Source: Myxococcota bacterium
GTDB lineage: Bacteria > Myxococcota_A > UBA9160 > UBA4427
Length of the DNA stretch: 46,417 nt
NCBI GenBank assembly: GCA_030748735.1
Contig: JASMLK010000118.1
Span: 1-46,417 of the forward strand
Direction of reading: 5' to 3'
Part shown: piece by piece, positions 19,319 to 28,462 of the stretch
Layout of the letters: each line of letters begins with the position of its first letter
Position numbering within the stretch: the first letter of the stretch is position 1
The notes under the pieces: generated by a model
What the model saw: only the letters and a program-made list of their open reading frames with translations
Told to the model about the DNA's origin: nothing
The model's database searches: none
Translations under genes and position numbers: made by a program

Positions 19319-20337
19319 GACTCGTCACCGCCCGGAGCAACGAACGTCGGGCGAACGACTCGATAGCCCGCGGACGCGTACTCGCGCTCGACCGATTCGA
19401 AACCAATGCCGTGCTTCATGACACCCACCACCGCACCCCCCGAGCCCGTCTGCTTCACCGCACAACCGCAGCGCCGCCCGATCGCGACGAGTTCGATGTC
19501 GCGCTCCGTCAGGTTCCAGATCGATGCCCGCGTGTCGAAGTTGCGATCCACCAAGGCGGCAAAGCCTTCATGGTCCCCCGCTTCGAGTTGCGCCATGCCT
19601 GCGTCGACCAACTTCGGAAAGGTCGCCATGGCGCTTCGCACCGCTTCGTCCCCTCTTTCGTAGCGCGCCCGCACATCGCTGTGAACGACCCCCGACGCCT
19701 CTCCACCGTGCGGGTCCCAGGCGACGAACGTTTCCGGGAGTCGTTTCAACGGCAGCTGTCGATGAACGGCCTTGCCGCCGCGTGGTACCGCGGCGAAGTC
19801 CATCCACAGACACCCTTCGTGGGCTTGGATCAGGCGATCCATCGGCCCCGCCGCGATTCCCAGTTCATCGACTTCGGCCGAGAGCGCGAGCTCGGCGACT
19901 TCGTCGTTGGAGAGGGATCGACCGAACCACGAAAGCAGCGCGCGAAGGCAGGCGATCACGATCGCGCTCGAACCCGAAAGCCCGACTTCGCGTGGGATGG
20001 TGGTTTCGTAGTGGATCCGCATCCCGGGGATGGCGTCGGCGGCTTTCGGGTGCGCTTCGAAGAAGCGCCTCGCAAACTGTCGAAGTGCTGCGCGAATGAG
20101 GCGCTCGCCGTCGCGACGGTCGCGCGGCGAGATGGCCCCCGCCATCTCACCGAAGCTGGACCAACTCGCTGACACACCATCAGGTGACGCGATTCCGTAT
20201 CCCGCCGCGGCTTCGATCCGGACCTGCGCGGCGAAGTTTCCCAGGGTGAACGCAATCGCCTTCCCGCCATAGGCATCCGACGGGTTGCCCAGCAACCCGA
20301 CCCGCGCATGCACTAGAGCGTCGACGGCCTCATTCAT
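19315..20337 (-). CDS. GHMP-family sugar kinase, glucuronokinase-like
   Basis: This 340-aa kinase resembles plant glucuronokinase rather than galactokinase or mevalonate kinase. The N-terminus HARVGLLGNPSDAYGGKAIA and the segment TLGNFAAQV match the pattern I know from that family. The GHMP ATP motif is IPREVGLSGSSAIVIA (about 115-129), followed by LGIAAGPMDRLIQAHEG, and the C-terminal GHMP motif is KQTGSGGAVVGV. ATG 20337 is chosen because family sequence begins there; the open frame to 20415 adds an unrelated leader. The likely reaction is ATP-dependent anomeric phosphorylation of a sugar acid; the substrate is inference. Confidence 0.75.
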   Translation of the reverse strand: MNEAVDALVHARVGLLGNPSDAYGGKAIAFTLGNFAAQVRIEAAAGYGIASPDGVSASWSSFGEMAGAISPRDRRDGERLIRAALRQFARRFFEAHPKAADAIPGMRIHYETTIPREVGLSGSSAIVIACLRALLSWFGRSLSNDEVAELALSAEVDELGIAAGPMDRLIQAHEGCLWMDFAAVPRGGKAVHRQLPLKRLPETFVAWDPHGGEASGVVHSDVRARYERGDEAVRSAMATFPKLVDAGMAQLEAGDHEGFAALVDRNFDTRASIWNLTERDIELVAIGRRCGCAVKQTGSGGAVVGVMKHGIGFESVEREYASAGYRVVRPTFVAPGGDES

Positions 20338-20389
20338 CGGGGAAAACCCTAACGCGCGAACCGCCGTCGGGAAAAGCCCGACCCGCGCT

Positions 20390-21289
20390 CTACGCGTCTG
20401 CCTTGCCACCTCCAAGTGGCGGATCCGCAGGCGCGACCTTCAGCGCACGGATCAATGCCTGCAGGGCGAAGCCGGTGGTGATCAGGCTGGCGAATAGGAG
20501 TTGGAACGAGGTGTGGGAATCGGCGACGTTGAAACCCTGGATGGGAAAGCTGTCTTTGTAGAAAGCTGCCCCCCAACCGATCAGGTTGAAGCCAGTGTGG
20601 AGCACGATTGCGGCGAGCAACGACCCGGTGGCGACGCGCACGCAGCCGAGCAAAAGGCCCGTAGCAAACGAAACCAGCAGAAAAGAAAGCAGCGTGCTGG
20701 GCGGCAGACCGGGGACGATTCGGCAGACCGCAAACAGCAATGCGGTGAGGATCAATCCGCGCCAACGTCCCAGGTTGCCCATCAAGCCTTGCTGGATCAC
20801 ACCGCGGAACAGCCACTCCTCCATCACGGGTGCGAGGCCCACGATCACGATGAAGCGTTGGATTTCGCCGTAGAGGGTCGGGGCGAAGAGAGGGTTCGAC
20901 TCCACTTCGGCGTCGGCCCCGGTGGGCACCGGGGGAAACCAGTCTCGAAGCAGATTGTCGACTTCGGAAAACAGGAAGACAGAAGGAAGTAGGAAGACGA
21001 GCACCGGCAACATGTCGCGGTCGAACCCGCGCAGGCCGAGGCGTTCGGCGTGGGGTTGTGCGATGCGCTGGGTGGCGTAGATCGCGACGAGACCGAAGCC
21101 GACCACCTGCCCGACGCCGATGGCTCCGAAGTTGATCGTCGGACCGAAGAGTCCGGCCACCAGGCCTGCTGCGAACACCGCGCCGAGCGTGATGCCGAGC
21201 GCGGCAAGCGGACCCGGAAAATGTCGATCGACACGGTTCGACTGCCCGGGTGGCATGTGGGGCTTGTAGCGCGATTCGTTTCCGTTCAT
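20390..21289 (-). CDS. CPBP-family intramembrane protease homologue with altered motif 2
   Basis: This 299-aa polytopic protein has the CPBP (CAAX protease/bacteriocin-processing) layout of about eight hydrophobic segments. Motif 1, EExxxR, is present as MEEWLFRG (Glu157, Glu158, Arg162). Motif 3 is present as LHTGFN (His231, Asn235). Motif 2 normally reads FxxxH, but here it is FAVCR (186-190), with Arg in place of the metal-binding His. The protein may be catalytically changed or act as a scaffold. A Pro-rich cytosolic N-terminus precedes the first helix. It lies 52 bp upstream of the sugar kinase. Confidence 0.8.
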   Translation of the reverse strand: MNGNESRYKPHMPPGQSNRVDRHFPGPLAALGITLGAVFAAGLVAGLFGPTINFGAIGVGQVVGFGLVAIYATQRIAQPHAERLGLRGFDRDMLPVLVFLLPSVFLFSEVDNLLRDWFPPVPTGADAEVESNPLFAPTLYGEIQRFIVIVGLAPVMEEWLFRGVIQQGLMGNLGRWRGLILTALLFAVCRIVPGLPPSTLLSFLLVSFATGLLLGCVRVATGSLLAAIVLHTGFNLIGWGAAFYKDSFPIQGFNVADSHTSFQLLFASLITTGFALQALIRALKVAPADPPLGGGKADA

Positions 21290-21424
21290 GGCCCTTCATG
21301 ACTTGCGCAGCGAGCGCACGAGACGCCACGGTACCACAGCCAGGGAGCGCGAGAGCCATACACCGCTGTGTGGAGTTGGGCTGCCAGGTTCACGAAAGGG
21401 GCTCGGCTTCGCGGTCGTTCTATT

Positions 21425-21565
21425 GCCTTCGTCGCGCGAAGCCACGACGGCGACTACTTCACCCACAACGGCCACTTCGCACCGCCGGGTGCGCGCAAGA
21501 TGGCGGAGGTGGTGGTGGAGTGGTTCGGGGCGGAGGGTCGTACCCGAAACACGTCGTCGCGTTAG
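21425..21565 (+). pseudogene. Possible C-terminal remnant of an SGNH/GDSL hydrolase
   Basis: The plus-strand frame reads HDGDYFTHNGHFAPPGARKM followed by AEVVVEWFGA. This resembles the last conserved block of SGNH hydrolases (Asp and His, then a GxxxMA helix). Nothing recognisable lies upstream, so it looks like the truncated end of a lost esterase. Its stop overlaps the uvrA stop. The evidence is one short motif. Confidence 0.35.
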
Positions 21566-24459
21566 CGACGGAGTACTTCCGCCAGCGCCTGCCCGGTATG
21601 ACTGCGCGCAACTCGCGCCACCTGCTCCGGCGTCCCCTCCGCGACGATCTCCCCCCCCGCTTCCCCGCCTTCCGGCCCGAGATCGATCACGTGGTCCGCG
21701 CACTTGATCACATCGAGGTTGTGTTCGATCACCACGACCGTGTTGCCTCGTTCGACGAGTCCGTCGAGCATCGTGAGTAGCGTGGCGACGTCATCGAAGT
21801 GCAGGCCCGTCGTGGGTTCGTCGAGCAGATACAGGGTCGAACCGGTCGAGCGCTTCGCGAGTTCGCGCGCGAGCTTCACGCGCTGGGCTTCACCACCTGA
21901 CAGCGTGGCCGCGGATTGCCCGAGATGGATGTAGCCGAGGCCGACGTCAATCAACGCTTCGAGCGGCCGCCGCACGCGGGGGAGGTTCTCGAACAGCGCG
22001 AGCGCTTCCTCGACCGTCAGTTCGAGGACGTCGGCGATCGAATGCTCGCGGTAGCGCACGGTGAGGGTTTCGGGCGTGTAGCGCGCGCCGCGGCAACGCT
22101 CACACGGCACGAAGAGATCGGGAAGGAAGTGCATCTCGACGCGAATCTGGCCGTCGCCTTCGCACGTCTCACAGCGCCCCCCCGCGACGTTGAACGAGAA
22201 GCGCCCTGGCCCCCATCCCCGCATGCGCGCTTCGGGCAGCGACGCGAAGACGCTACGAATCGCATCGAAGGCTCCGCAGTAGGTCGCGGGGTTCGAGCGG
22301 GGTGAGCGGCCGATCGGGCTCTGGTCGACGTCGATGACCTTGTCGATCGCCTCGCTGCCGGCGAGGTGGGTGAAGGCGCCGGGGCGTTCGCGTGAGCCGT
22401 GGAGTCGGCGGGCGAGCACGCGGTGAAGCGTCGTGTTGATGAGCGTCGATTTGCCCGAACCCGAAACGCCGGTGACGACCGTGAAGGTGCCGAGCGGGAC
22501 GCGTAGGCGAACATCCTCGAGGTTGTGCTCGGAACAGCCGTCGAGCACCAGGCTCGCGCCTTCCGGCTTGCGGCGGTCGCGCGGCACTTCGATCGCACGC
22601 CGCCCCGACAGGTACGCGCCAGTGAGCGAGGCCGCGTGCGCTTCGAGCGCGTCGCTCGTCCCTTGCGCGACGATCTCGCCACCGCGCGTTCCGGCTCCCG
22701 GTCCCATGTCGACGACCCAATCGGCCGCCCGCATGGTGGCTTCGTCGTGTTCGACCACGACGACCGTGTTGTCCATGTCGCGCAAGCGAAGCAGGCTTTC
22801 GATCAAGCGCGCGTTGTCGCGCGCGTGCAAGCCGATCGAAGGTTCGTCGAGGATGTAGAGCACGCCCATCAGGTGCGAACCGATCTGGGTCGCGAGTCGG
22901 ATGCGCTGTGCCTCGCCCCCCGAAAGCGAAGCAGCCGGTCGAGACAACGTGAGGTAGTGGAGCCCGACATCGATCAGGAAGCCGAGCCGTTCTTCGATTT
23001 CGTGAAGCACGCGGTCGCAGACGGCGCGTTGCACGGTGGTGAGTTCGAGGGTGGGTAGCGTCTTCGCCAGCGCGTCGATCGACAGGTCACAGAGTTCGGG
23101 CAGCGTGTGATGGCCGAGCTTCGTGTGACGCGCGACGTCGCCCAGGCGCCCCCCCTCGCAGGTATTGCACGGGTTGGCGACGCGGTAGCGCGCGAGGGTC
23201 TTCGCTGCGCGTTCGTCGACTTCGCAGCGGCGTTCGAGTTCGTCCACCACGCCGAGCCAGGGCCGCACGACGTCCCTGGTCTTGCGTCGTCGCTTTCGTC
23301 CGGGCTTCACGAGCGCGCCCGGGATCGGGATCTCGGGTCGCCCCGTGCCTTCGAGGATGCCCTTGCGGGCTTTCTTGGGAAGCTTGTTCCAGGGCTTGTC
23401 GAGATCGAGGCCGTAGTGGTCGGCCAGGGCTTCGAGGATCTGCGCGTAATAGGCTGCCGCCTTGCCCCGCGACCACGGTTCGATCGCCCCCCCGGCAAGC
23501 GAAAGCGTCGGGTCCGGGATCAGCCTCTCCGGGTCGAAGCTCTCTTCGACACCAAGGCCCGAACAAGCCTCGCACGCACCGCGTGGACTGTTGAAGGAAA
23601 ACAGCGACGGCGCGAGTTCGGGAATCGAGATGCCGCAACTCGCACACGCGCGATTGCGCGACATCAGCGTTTCGGCGTAGTCACTCGTACCGCCGGGCGC
23701 CGACAAGACGTTCACCATGCCGTCGCCCAGGCCGAGCGCCGTTTCGAGCGACTGCATGAGCCGCGTTTCGACGCCCTCTTTCAAGACGATGCGATCCACG
23801 ACGACGTCGATGTCGTGCACCTTGTTGCGCGCGATCTTGATCTCGTCCGCGAGATCGTGGAAGACCCCGTCGACGCGGATCTTCACGAAACCCTTGCGGC
23901 GCCAGCTGTCGAGTTCCTTCTTGTAGGCGCCCTTGCGACCGCGGACGACCGGCGCGAGGAGTTGAACGCGCGTGCGCGGTTCGAAGGCCGTGATGCGATC
24001 GAGCATCTCCTGTGCGGTCTGGCCCGCAATCGGATTGCCGCACGAAGGGCATTCGGGTTCGCCCGCACGCGCAAAGAGCAGGCGCAGGTAGTCGGCGATC
24101 TCGGTGATCGTGCCGACCGTCGACCGCGGGCTCTTGTTTGCACCGCGTTGTTCGATCGAAATCGCGGGTGAAAGTCCTTCGACCGAATCGACGTCGGGCT
24201 TCGCCATCTGGTCTAGAAACTGCCGCGCATAGGCGGACAAGCTTTCGACGTAGCGCCGCTGCCCTTCGGCGTAGAGGGTGTCGAAGGCGAGCGACGATTT
24301 GCCCGACCCCGAAAGCCCCGTGATGACGACCAACGCACCGCGCGGAATGTCGAGATCGACCCCGCGCAGGTTGTGTTCACGTGCGCCGCGGATCTCGATG
24401 TTCGCGACCTTGCGGTCGGGGATGCGCGGATCGAGCCAGCGAACGGCCGCTTCGCTCAC
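21562..24459 (-). CDS. uvrA: Excinuclease ABC subunit A
   Basis: UvrA recognises DNA damage and loads UvrB. The 965-aa protein has two ABC ATPase units: the first Walker A is ITGLSGSGKSSLAFDTLYAE, the second is VTGVSGSGKSTLINTTLHRV. Both signature regions read LSGGEAQR. Zinc-binding pairs include CPSCG, CASCG and CEACSGLG, CNTCEGG, and CETCEGDG with CERCRGARY. The stop lies beside an esterase-like fragment, and the start overlaps the surA-like stop by ATGA, an unexpected pairing of DNA repair with a periplasmic chaperone. Confidence 0.97.
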   Translation of the reverse strand: MSEAAVRWLDPRIPDRKVANIEIRGAREHNLRGVDLDIPRGALVVITGLSGSGKSSLAFDTLYAEGQRRYVESLSAYARQFLDQMAKPDVDSVEGLSPAISIEQRGANKSPRSTVGTITEIADYLRLLFARAGEPECPSCGNPIAGQTAQEMLDRITAFEPRTRVQLLAPVVRGRKGAYKKELDSWRRKGFVKIRVDGVFHDLADEIKIARNKVHDIDVVVDRIVLKEGVETRLMQSLETALGLGDGMVNVLSAPGGTSDYAETLMSRNRACASCGISIPELAPSLFSFNSPRGACEACSGLGVEESFDPERLIPDPTLSLAGGAIEPWSRGKAAAYYAQILEALADHYGLDLDKPWNKLPKKARKGILEGTGRPEIPIPGALVKPGRKRRRKTRDVVRPWLGVVDELERRCEVDERAAKTLARYRVANPCNTCEGGRLGDVARHTKLGHHTLPELCDLSIDALAKTLPTLELTTVQRAVCDRVLHEIEERLGFLIDVGLHYLTLSRPAASLSGGEAQRIRLATQIGSHLMGVLYILDEPSIGLHARDNARLIESLLRLRDMDNTVVVVEHDEATMRAADWVVDMGPGAGTRGGEIVAQGTSDALEAHAASLTGAYLSGRRAIEVPRDRRKPEGASLVLDGCSEHNLEDVRLRVPLGTFTVVTGVSGSGKSTLINTTLHRVLARRLHGSRERPGAFTHLAGSEAIDKVIDVDQSPIGRSPRSNPATYCGAFDAIRSVFASLPEARMRGWGPGRFSFNVAGGRCETCEGDGQIRVEMHFLPDLFVPCERCRGARYTPETLTVRYREHSIADVLELTVEEALALFENLPRVRRPLEALIDVGLGYIHLGQSAATLSGGEAQRVKLARELAKRSTGSTLYLLDEPTTGLHFDDVATLLTMLDGLVERGNTVVVIEHNLDVIKCADHVIDLGPEGGEAGGEIVAEGTPEQVARVARSHTGQALAEVLRR

Positions 24460-25499
24460 GGCGTTTCCGCAGAAGCCTCAGCGACGCTCGATGCGGCGTA
24501 GACTCCCATGCGCTCGATGTAGGTCTGCTCGCGCAGCGTGTTGACCCAGCGCAGGTACTCTTCTTGGGTCTTCTGCTGGAAGAGTTCCTGCTCCAGGGCG
24601 GGGCGCGCGGCTTCGAGCGTCATGGCCTGGAAGACGCGGCGATCGACGAGCTCGAGCAGATTGCAGCCGAAGGGCATCTCGATCACGCGACTCACCGGGT
24701 TGGCGGCGTTCAGGGAAAGCAGTTCGGGCGCCATCCACCCGGCGAGGTCGTCGAGGTGAATCCAGCCGAGATCACCCCCGGTTTCGGGGTTCGCGTTCGA
24801 GATGCCCTGCGCGACCTGTTCGAAGCGCGCCCGTCCGCTCACGATCATCTCTCGCGCCTTGCGGACCTCGCCGCAGACGATGTCGCGACTCATCGGGTTT
24901 TCGGGATCGAAGAGCACCATGATGTGACGCAGGTGGACTTCTTCGCCGCCTTCGCGCTGCTCGCCGTAGCGGCGCTGGAAGAGCACGCCGATCTCGGCGT
25001 CGGTGATCTGCACCTTCGACCGCACCATGGTGCTGAGCACCTTGCTGCGTTCGATCTCGCCTTTGATCTTTTCGCGGTACTCCTCGAACGTCATGCCGTA
25101 GCCCGAAACACTGTCGGCGAGCTGGCCGAGGGAAAGCCCCGTGTCCTTCGCGATCGACGCGATCGCGGTGTCGATTTCGGTCTTGGTGGCGGTGAGTTCG
25201 AGGCGCTTCACCACGGCGGCGATGAGCTTGCCTTCGATCAGTCGTTCGAGCGCATCCTTGCGCAGCTGAATGTGTTGTTCCTCGGGGACACCGGCTTCGC
25301 GCATGCGTTCGATGGTGGGCCGCGCGAGCTCTTCGATTTCCGAAGCGAGCACGACGTCGTCGCCCACCTGCGCCGCGATGCCGTCGACGAGGATTTCCTC
25401 CGCCTGGGCGGTTGCGCCCGCGAGCACGCAAGTAGCGGCAAGCAGCGAAACGAAGCCGACGAAACGGCGGAACTCAGAACTCTCGTGGCGCGTCACCAT
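24456..25499 (-). CDS. SurA-like periplasmic peptidyl-prolyl isomerase
   Basis: This 347-aa secreted protein has a signal peptide (FRRFVGFVSLLAATCVLAGA, with cleavage likely after ATAQA). A SurA N-terminal domain follows, starting EEILVDGIAAQVGDDVVLAS. The single parvulin domain (about residues 185-290) contains EVHLRHIMVLFDPEN and ETGGDLGWIHLDDL. SurA of enterobacteria has two parvulin domains; only one is here. Its role is folding and transport of outer-membrane proteins. ATG 25499 is chosen because it immediately precedes the signal peptide; the open frame to 25796 is not family sequence. It is coupled to uvrA. Confidence 0.85.
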   Translation of the reverse strand: MVTRHESSEFRRFVGFVSLLAATCVLAGATAQAEEILVDGIAAQVGDDVVLASEIEELARPTIERMREAGVPEEQHIQLRKDALERLIEGKLIAAVVKRLELTATKTEIDTAIASIAKDTGLSLGQLADSVSGYGMTFEEYREKIKGEIERSKVLSTMVRSKVQITDAEIGVLFQRRYGEQREGGEEVHLRHIMVLFDPENPMSRDIVCGEVRKAREMIVSGRARFEQVAQGISNANPETGGDLGWIHLDDLAGWMAPELLSLNAANPVSRVIEMPFGCNLLELVDRRVFQAMTLEAARPALEQELFQQKTQEEYLRWVNTLREQTYIERMGVYAASSVAEASAETP

Positions 25500-25641
25500 G
25501 GGCTTCCTCGTCGCGGGCCGCGCGGATGGAGTGCACGGGCCCCACGGCGGCGCGCATTCTAGCAGCGTGGTTGCTGCTGAACGCACTCCCCATTGAGACG
25601 TTCCAGGGCTGGATTCTGTTCGTCCGCGCCGCGGAACGCAG

Positions 25642-26607
25642 CTACATCGGCGGTGGGGCCGCGGCCTGTGCTTGCGGGGGAGGCGGCTCGGCGAGCTTCC
25701 ATTTCGACGGATCGAGGAGCGCGTCGGGCAGCGGGAGAATGCGCGAGGCGAGCCGGTGAAGCGTCGGGCGGCTGGGTGGCGGGGCGGCGGCTGCATCGAT
25801 CAGACCGCGAAGTTGGTCGGGCGACTCGCAGCCCAGTACGGGTGTGCCGCCCTCGAGGGTCGCCGCATAGGCGAGAAAGAGGTGCTCGGTCGTGGTTTCG
25901 AGGGCCTGCACGGCGCCGCGGATCTCGTGTAGCGGTTTTTCGAAACCGCGAAGCGCTCGCGGCAGCCCCGTCGTGGGCATGAACGCGATGCCCTGCAGGA
26001 AGACGCTGCGCACGAAGACCCGCTTGCCCGCAACAGCTGCGGCTTCGAAGAAGCCCCGGCGCGAAAGCCGCTGATCGAAGAGGCTGCTCGCCACCTGGAT
26101 GACTTCGACTTCGGGCAGCTCGAGCGCGGCCCACGCCTCGTGGGGGTTCGCCGCCGAAACGCCGAGGGCGCGAATCGCACCGTTTTCGCGCTCGCGCAGC
26201 AAGCGGCGAAGGACTACGCCCTCACACGCACTCAGGTGCGCAAAGCGATGAAAGAGAACCACGTCGAGCACGTCGCGACGAAGGGCCTCGCGACTGTGCG
26301 CGAGACTCCGTCCCGCGTTGGCCAGCGCCTGCGCGGCCGTGGTCCCGTCGCGCACCAGCGTGGCGTCGAGCTTGGTCACCACTTCGAACGACCCGGCGAG
26401 ACCACTCGCTTCGAGCGCGGCGCCAATCAGGGCTTCGCTCTCTCCATAGCCACGCGCGGTGTCGAGGGTCGTGATGCCAGCGCGCTGGGCGATCTCGAGC
26501 ATCTCGACGGCGTCGTGGAATTCGGGTGCACCGCAGAGGTTGCTGATGCCATAGCGCCCGCTCCATTGCGCGGTCCCGAGGGCAAATTCGATTCGTTCTT
26601 CGTTCAC
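25642..26607 (-). CDS. Aldo/keto reductase
   Basis: This 321-aa protein has an AKR barrel with the catalytic tetrad visible: Asp and Tyr in TTLDTARGYGESEALIG, Lys in VVTKLD and His in VVLFHRF. The N-terminus MNEERIEFALGTAQWSGRYG is typical of the AKRs found in nonulosonic-acid and surface-glycan loci. A low-complexity tail (PPPPQAQAAAPPPM) ends the protein. It is the third gene of a set joined by ATGA overlaps with an SDR and a SpsF-like cytidylyltransferase, so a role in nucleotide-sugar or glycan-precursor synthesis is inferred. Confidence 0.85.
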   Translation of the reverse strand: MNEERIEFALGTAQWSGRYGISNLCGAPEFHDAVEMLEIAQRAGITTLDTARGYGESEALIGAALEASGLAGSFEVVTKLDATLVRDGTTAAQALANAGRSLAHSREALRRDVLDVVLFHRFAHLSACEGVVLRRLLRERENGAIRALGVSAANPHEAWAALELPEVEVIQVASSLFDQRLSRRGFFEAAAVAGKRVFVRSVFLQGIAFMPTTGLPRALRGFEKPLHEIRGAVQALETTTEHLFLAYAATLEGGTPVLGCESPDQLRGLIDAAAAPPPSRPTLHRLASRILPLPDALLDPSKWKLAEPPPPQAQAAAPPPM

Positions 26608-27416
26608 CAGGCTGTCCAGCCTCCATCGACCATGAGGTTTTGGCCGGTCATGAAACTCGCGCCATCGCTCAACAGGAAGGCGACCGGCGCACCGACTTCG
26701 TGGGGTTCACCTACCCGCCCGAGCGGGATGCGGGCTTCGAGTTCGTGGATGAACTCGACTTCTTCGCGTACCTGCTCAGCGGGAAAGGGCCCCGGACTCA
26801 CGCAGTTGACCCGAACGCCACGCGGTGCGAGGTCGACTGCGGCATGACGCGTGAGTTGCACGATTCCCGCCTTTGCGGCGCCATAGACGGGCGGGCTCGC
26901 AAAGTGCGGGGTGTGGCGATAGGCGGCCGGTTGCGGGGCCACGACGCCGTAGATCGAAGCGATGTTGACGATTGCACCGCCATTCTTCATGCGTTCGGCT
27001 GCGGCTTGCATCGCCATCGCGAACGCGCCCAACGCACTTCCCGCTGCGGCTTCGAAGTGTGCGCGCGAAAGCGCGCCAAACGCTTGTGCCTTCGCGACCG
27101 CGGCTTGCGCGGGATGTGCGTTGTTGACCCAGCCGTGAATGCTTTCTGCTTCGCCTTCGATGCGATCGAGCACGCGGGCAACCTCGTCGTCGCGTCCCAC
27201 GTCGGCGACTTCGGCGATCACACTTCCTGGGAGTTCCAGGGCCTTGGCTTCGTTGCAGACGTTTTCGAGCTTCGAAGGCGTGCGACCACAGATCACCACC
27301 GTGGCCCCCGCGCGCGCGAGCGCGAGTGCGGTGGCGCGGCCGAGGGGGCTGCTGCCTCCCGTGACGCCGATCCCGCGCTCCGTGAGATCGATGAGCGGTG
27401 ACGTGTTTACACTCAT
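26604..27416 (-). CDS. Short-chain dehydrogenase/reductase
   Basis: This 270-aa classical SDR has the nucleotide-binding TGGSSPLGRATALALA, NNAHPAQ in place of the usual NNAG, the catalytic Ser in IVNIASIYG, and YGAAK as YxxxK. The C-terminal segment SFMTGQNLMVDGGWTAW is typical. ATG 27416 overlaps the cytidylyltransferase stop; the long open frame to 27896 is a shadow of that gene. Similar SDRs (PtmA-like) sit beside CMP-sugar synthetases in flagellin and surface glycosylation loci, which fits this context. Confidence 0.88.
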   Translation of the reverse strand: MSVNTSPLIDLTERGIGVTGGSSPLGRATALALARAGATVVICGRTPSKLENVCNEAKALELPGSVIAEVADVGRDDEVARVLDRIEGEAESIHGWVNNAHPAQAAVAKAQAFGALSRAHFEAAAGSALGAFAMAMQAAAERMKNGGAIVNIASIYGVVAPQPAAYRHTPHFASPPVYGAAKAGIVQLTRHAAVDLAPRGVRVNCVSPGPFPAEQVREEVEFIHELEARIPLGRVGEPHEVGAPVAFLLSDGASFMTGQNLMVDGGWTAW

Positions 27417-28168
27417 CCTGCCTCCAGGGCCTTCTGTTCGACGCCGGCATTCATCTCGATGATCTCGGGATGGGGATCGAGGGCGCGCACCATCTCGGGA
27501 TAGGAAATACAAAGTGCGCGTGGGCCGAACAGAGCGAACGCACTGCGCGCCATCGCGAGGTCGCGAGAGGTGTCGACGGTGAAGCGCCAGCCGGGTCGCG
27601 CGGGCCAATCGCCTGGAACCGGGCAGACCTTCGGGTCGCAGTCGCGCGCGAGCCACGAAACCACGTGGGCGCGGTGATGGGCTTCTTGGGCGGGGATCTC
27701 GGCTTCGCTCTCGAGCACCGCGTCGGCTCGTGCGAGCTGGGGACCGAAACCGAGCGGAAGCGTGCGCCGGTCTTTGGGGTCGCCCGCGAATTCGATCAGG
27801 GGAAGTTCCTTCCCGGCCTCGTCCCGTGCGTCGAGGAGTAGGTCGACGGCCTCGCCCGAGACGAAGGGGTTGTCGCCGGTGACGCGCACCATCCACTCGG
27901 GTCGCTCTTCGCGCAGGATCGCGGTGAAGCGCGAGAGCACGTCGTCCTGGTCGCCCCGGTAGACGCGGAGGCCCAGGCTATGTCCCCAGGCTTCGGTCAC
28001 GTCGTCGCTCGGCTGGTCGCTCGTGGCGAGCCACCACTGCGAGACCCGCGACGCCCGCAGGCGCTGGGCGATCACCTCGAGCATGGGGCGCCCCACGATC
28101 GGGGCGAGAATCTTGCCCGGCAGACGACTCGAACCCATTCGGGCCTGAATGATCCCGATGACGGACAT
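27413..28168 (-). CDS. SpsF/NeuA-like cytidylyltransferase
   Basis: This 251-aa protein begins MSVIGIIQARMGSSRLPGKI, the signature of SpsF-type cytidylyltransferases related to CMP-sugar synthetases. RVTGDNPFVSGEAVDLLLDA is the metal and nucleotide region, and WRFTVDTSRDLAM is the conserved C-terminal segment. It is first in the cytidylyltransferase-SDR-AKR series, so it probably activates the sugar or polyol made by its partners. ATG 28168 is chosen because family sequence starts there; the open frame to 28390 crosses the divergent promoter region. Confidence 0.87.
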   Translation of the reverse strand: MSVIGIIQARMGSSRLPGKILAPIVGRPMLEVIAQRLRASRVSQWWLATSDQPSDDVTEAWGHSLGLRVYRGDQDDVLSRFTAILREERPEWMVRVTGDNPFVSGEAVDLLLDARDEAGKELPLIEFAGDPKDRRTLPLGFGPQLARADAVLESEAEIPAQEAHHRAHVVSWLARDCDPKVCPVPGDWPARPGWRFTVDTSRDLAMARSAFALFGPRALCISYPEMVRALDPHPEIIEMNAGVEQKALEAG

Positions 28169-28332
28169 TTTTTCGGCGCTCGCTCCCCAGCCCGGTCGGC
28201 TTTTCGCGTCTGCGTCGCAGAACGAAACCCGGCCGTGCAGATCGAAAGCCGCTGACGCGCGAGGGCGAACAGAGGCTTTTTCGAGTGGTTTCAGGGGGCT
28301 GTGAAGGGAATTACAAGTTTCGTGCCGGCGGA

Positions 28333-28361
28333 TTGCCGCTTTGCGAGCAGGCCCGTAGACT
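28333..28361 (+). promoter_or_regulatory. Candidate sigma-70-type promoter for the TetR gene
   Basis: TTGCCG (28333-28338) and TAGACT (28356-28361) are separated by exactly 17 bases, each matching the consensus at four of six positions. It lies about 100 bases before the TetR start, in the divergent gap (28169-28462) shared with the cytidylyltransferase operon. Confidence 0.45.
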
Positions 28362-28462
28362 GAGGGCAGAAGTTGGATATCGGGATCCATCCGCCTCGAA
28401 TAGCGCCGGATAGATCTATCAGATCAACGAATCACGAAGTTCGACCGTTTCGGGAGGCCCAG

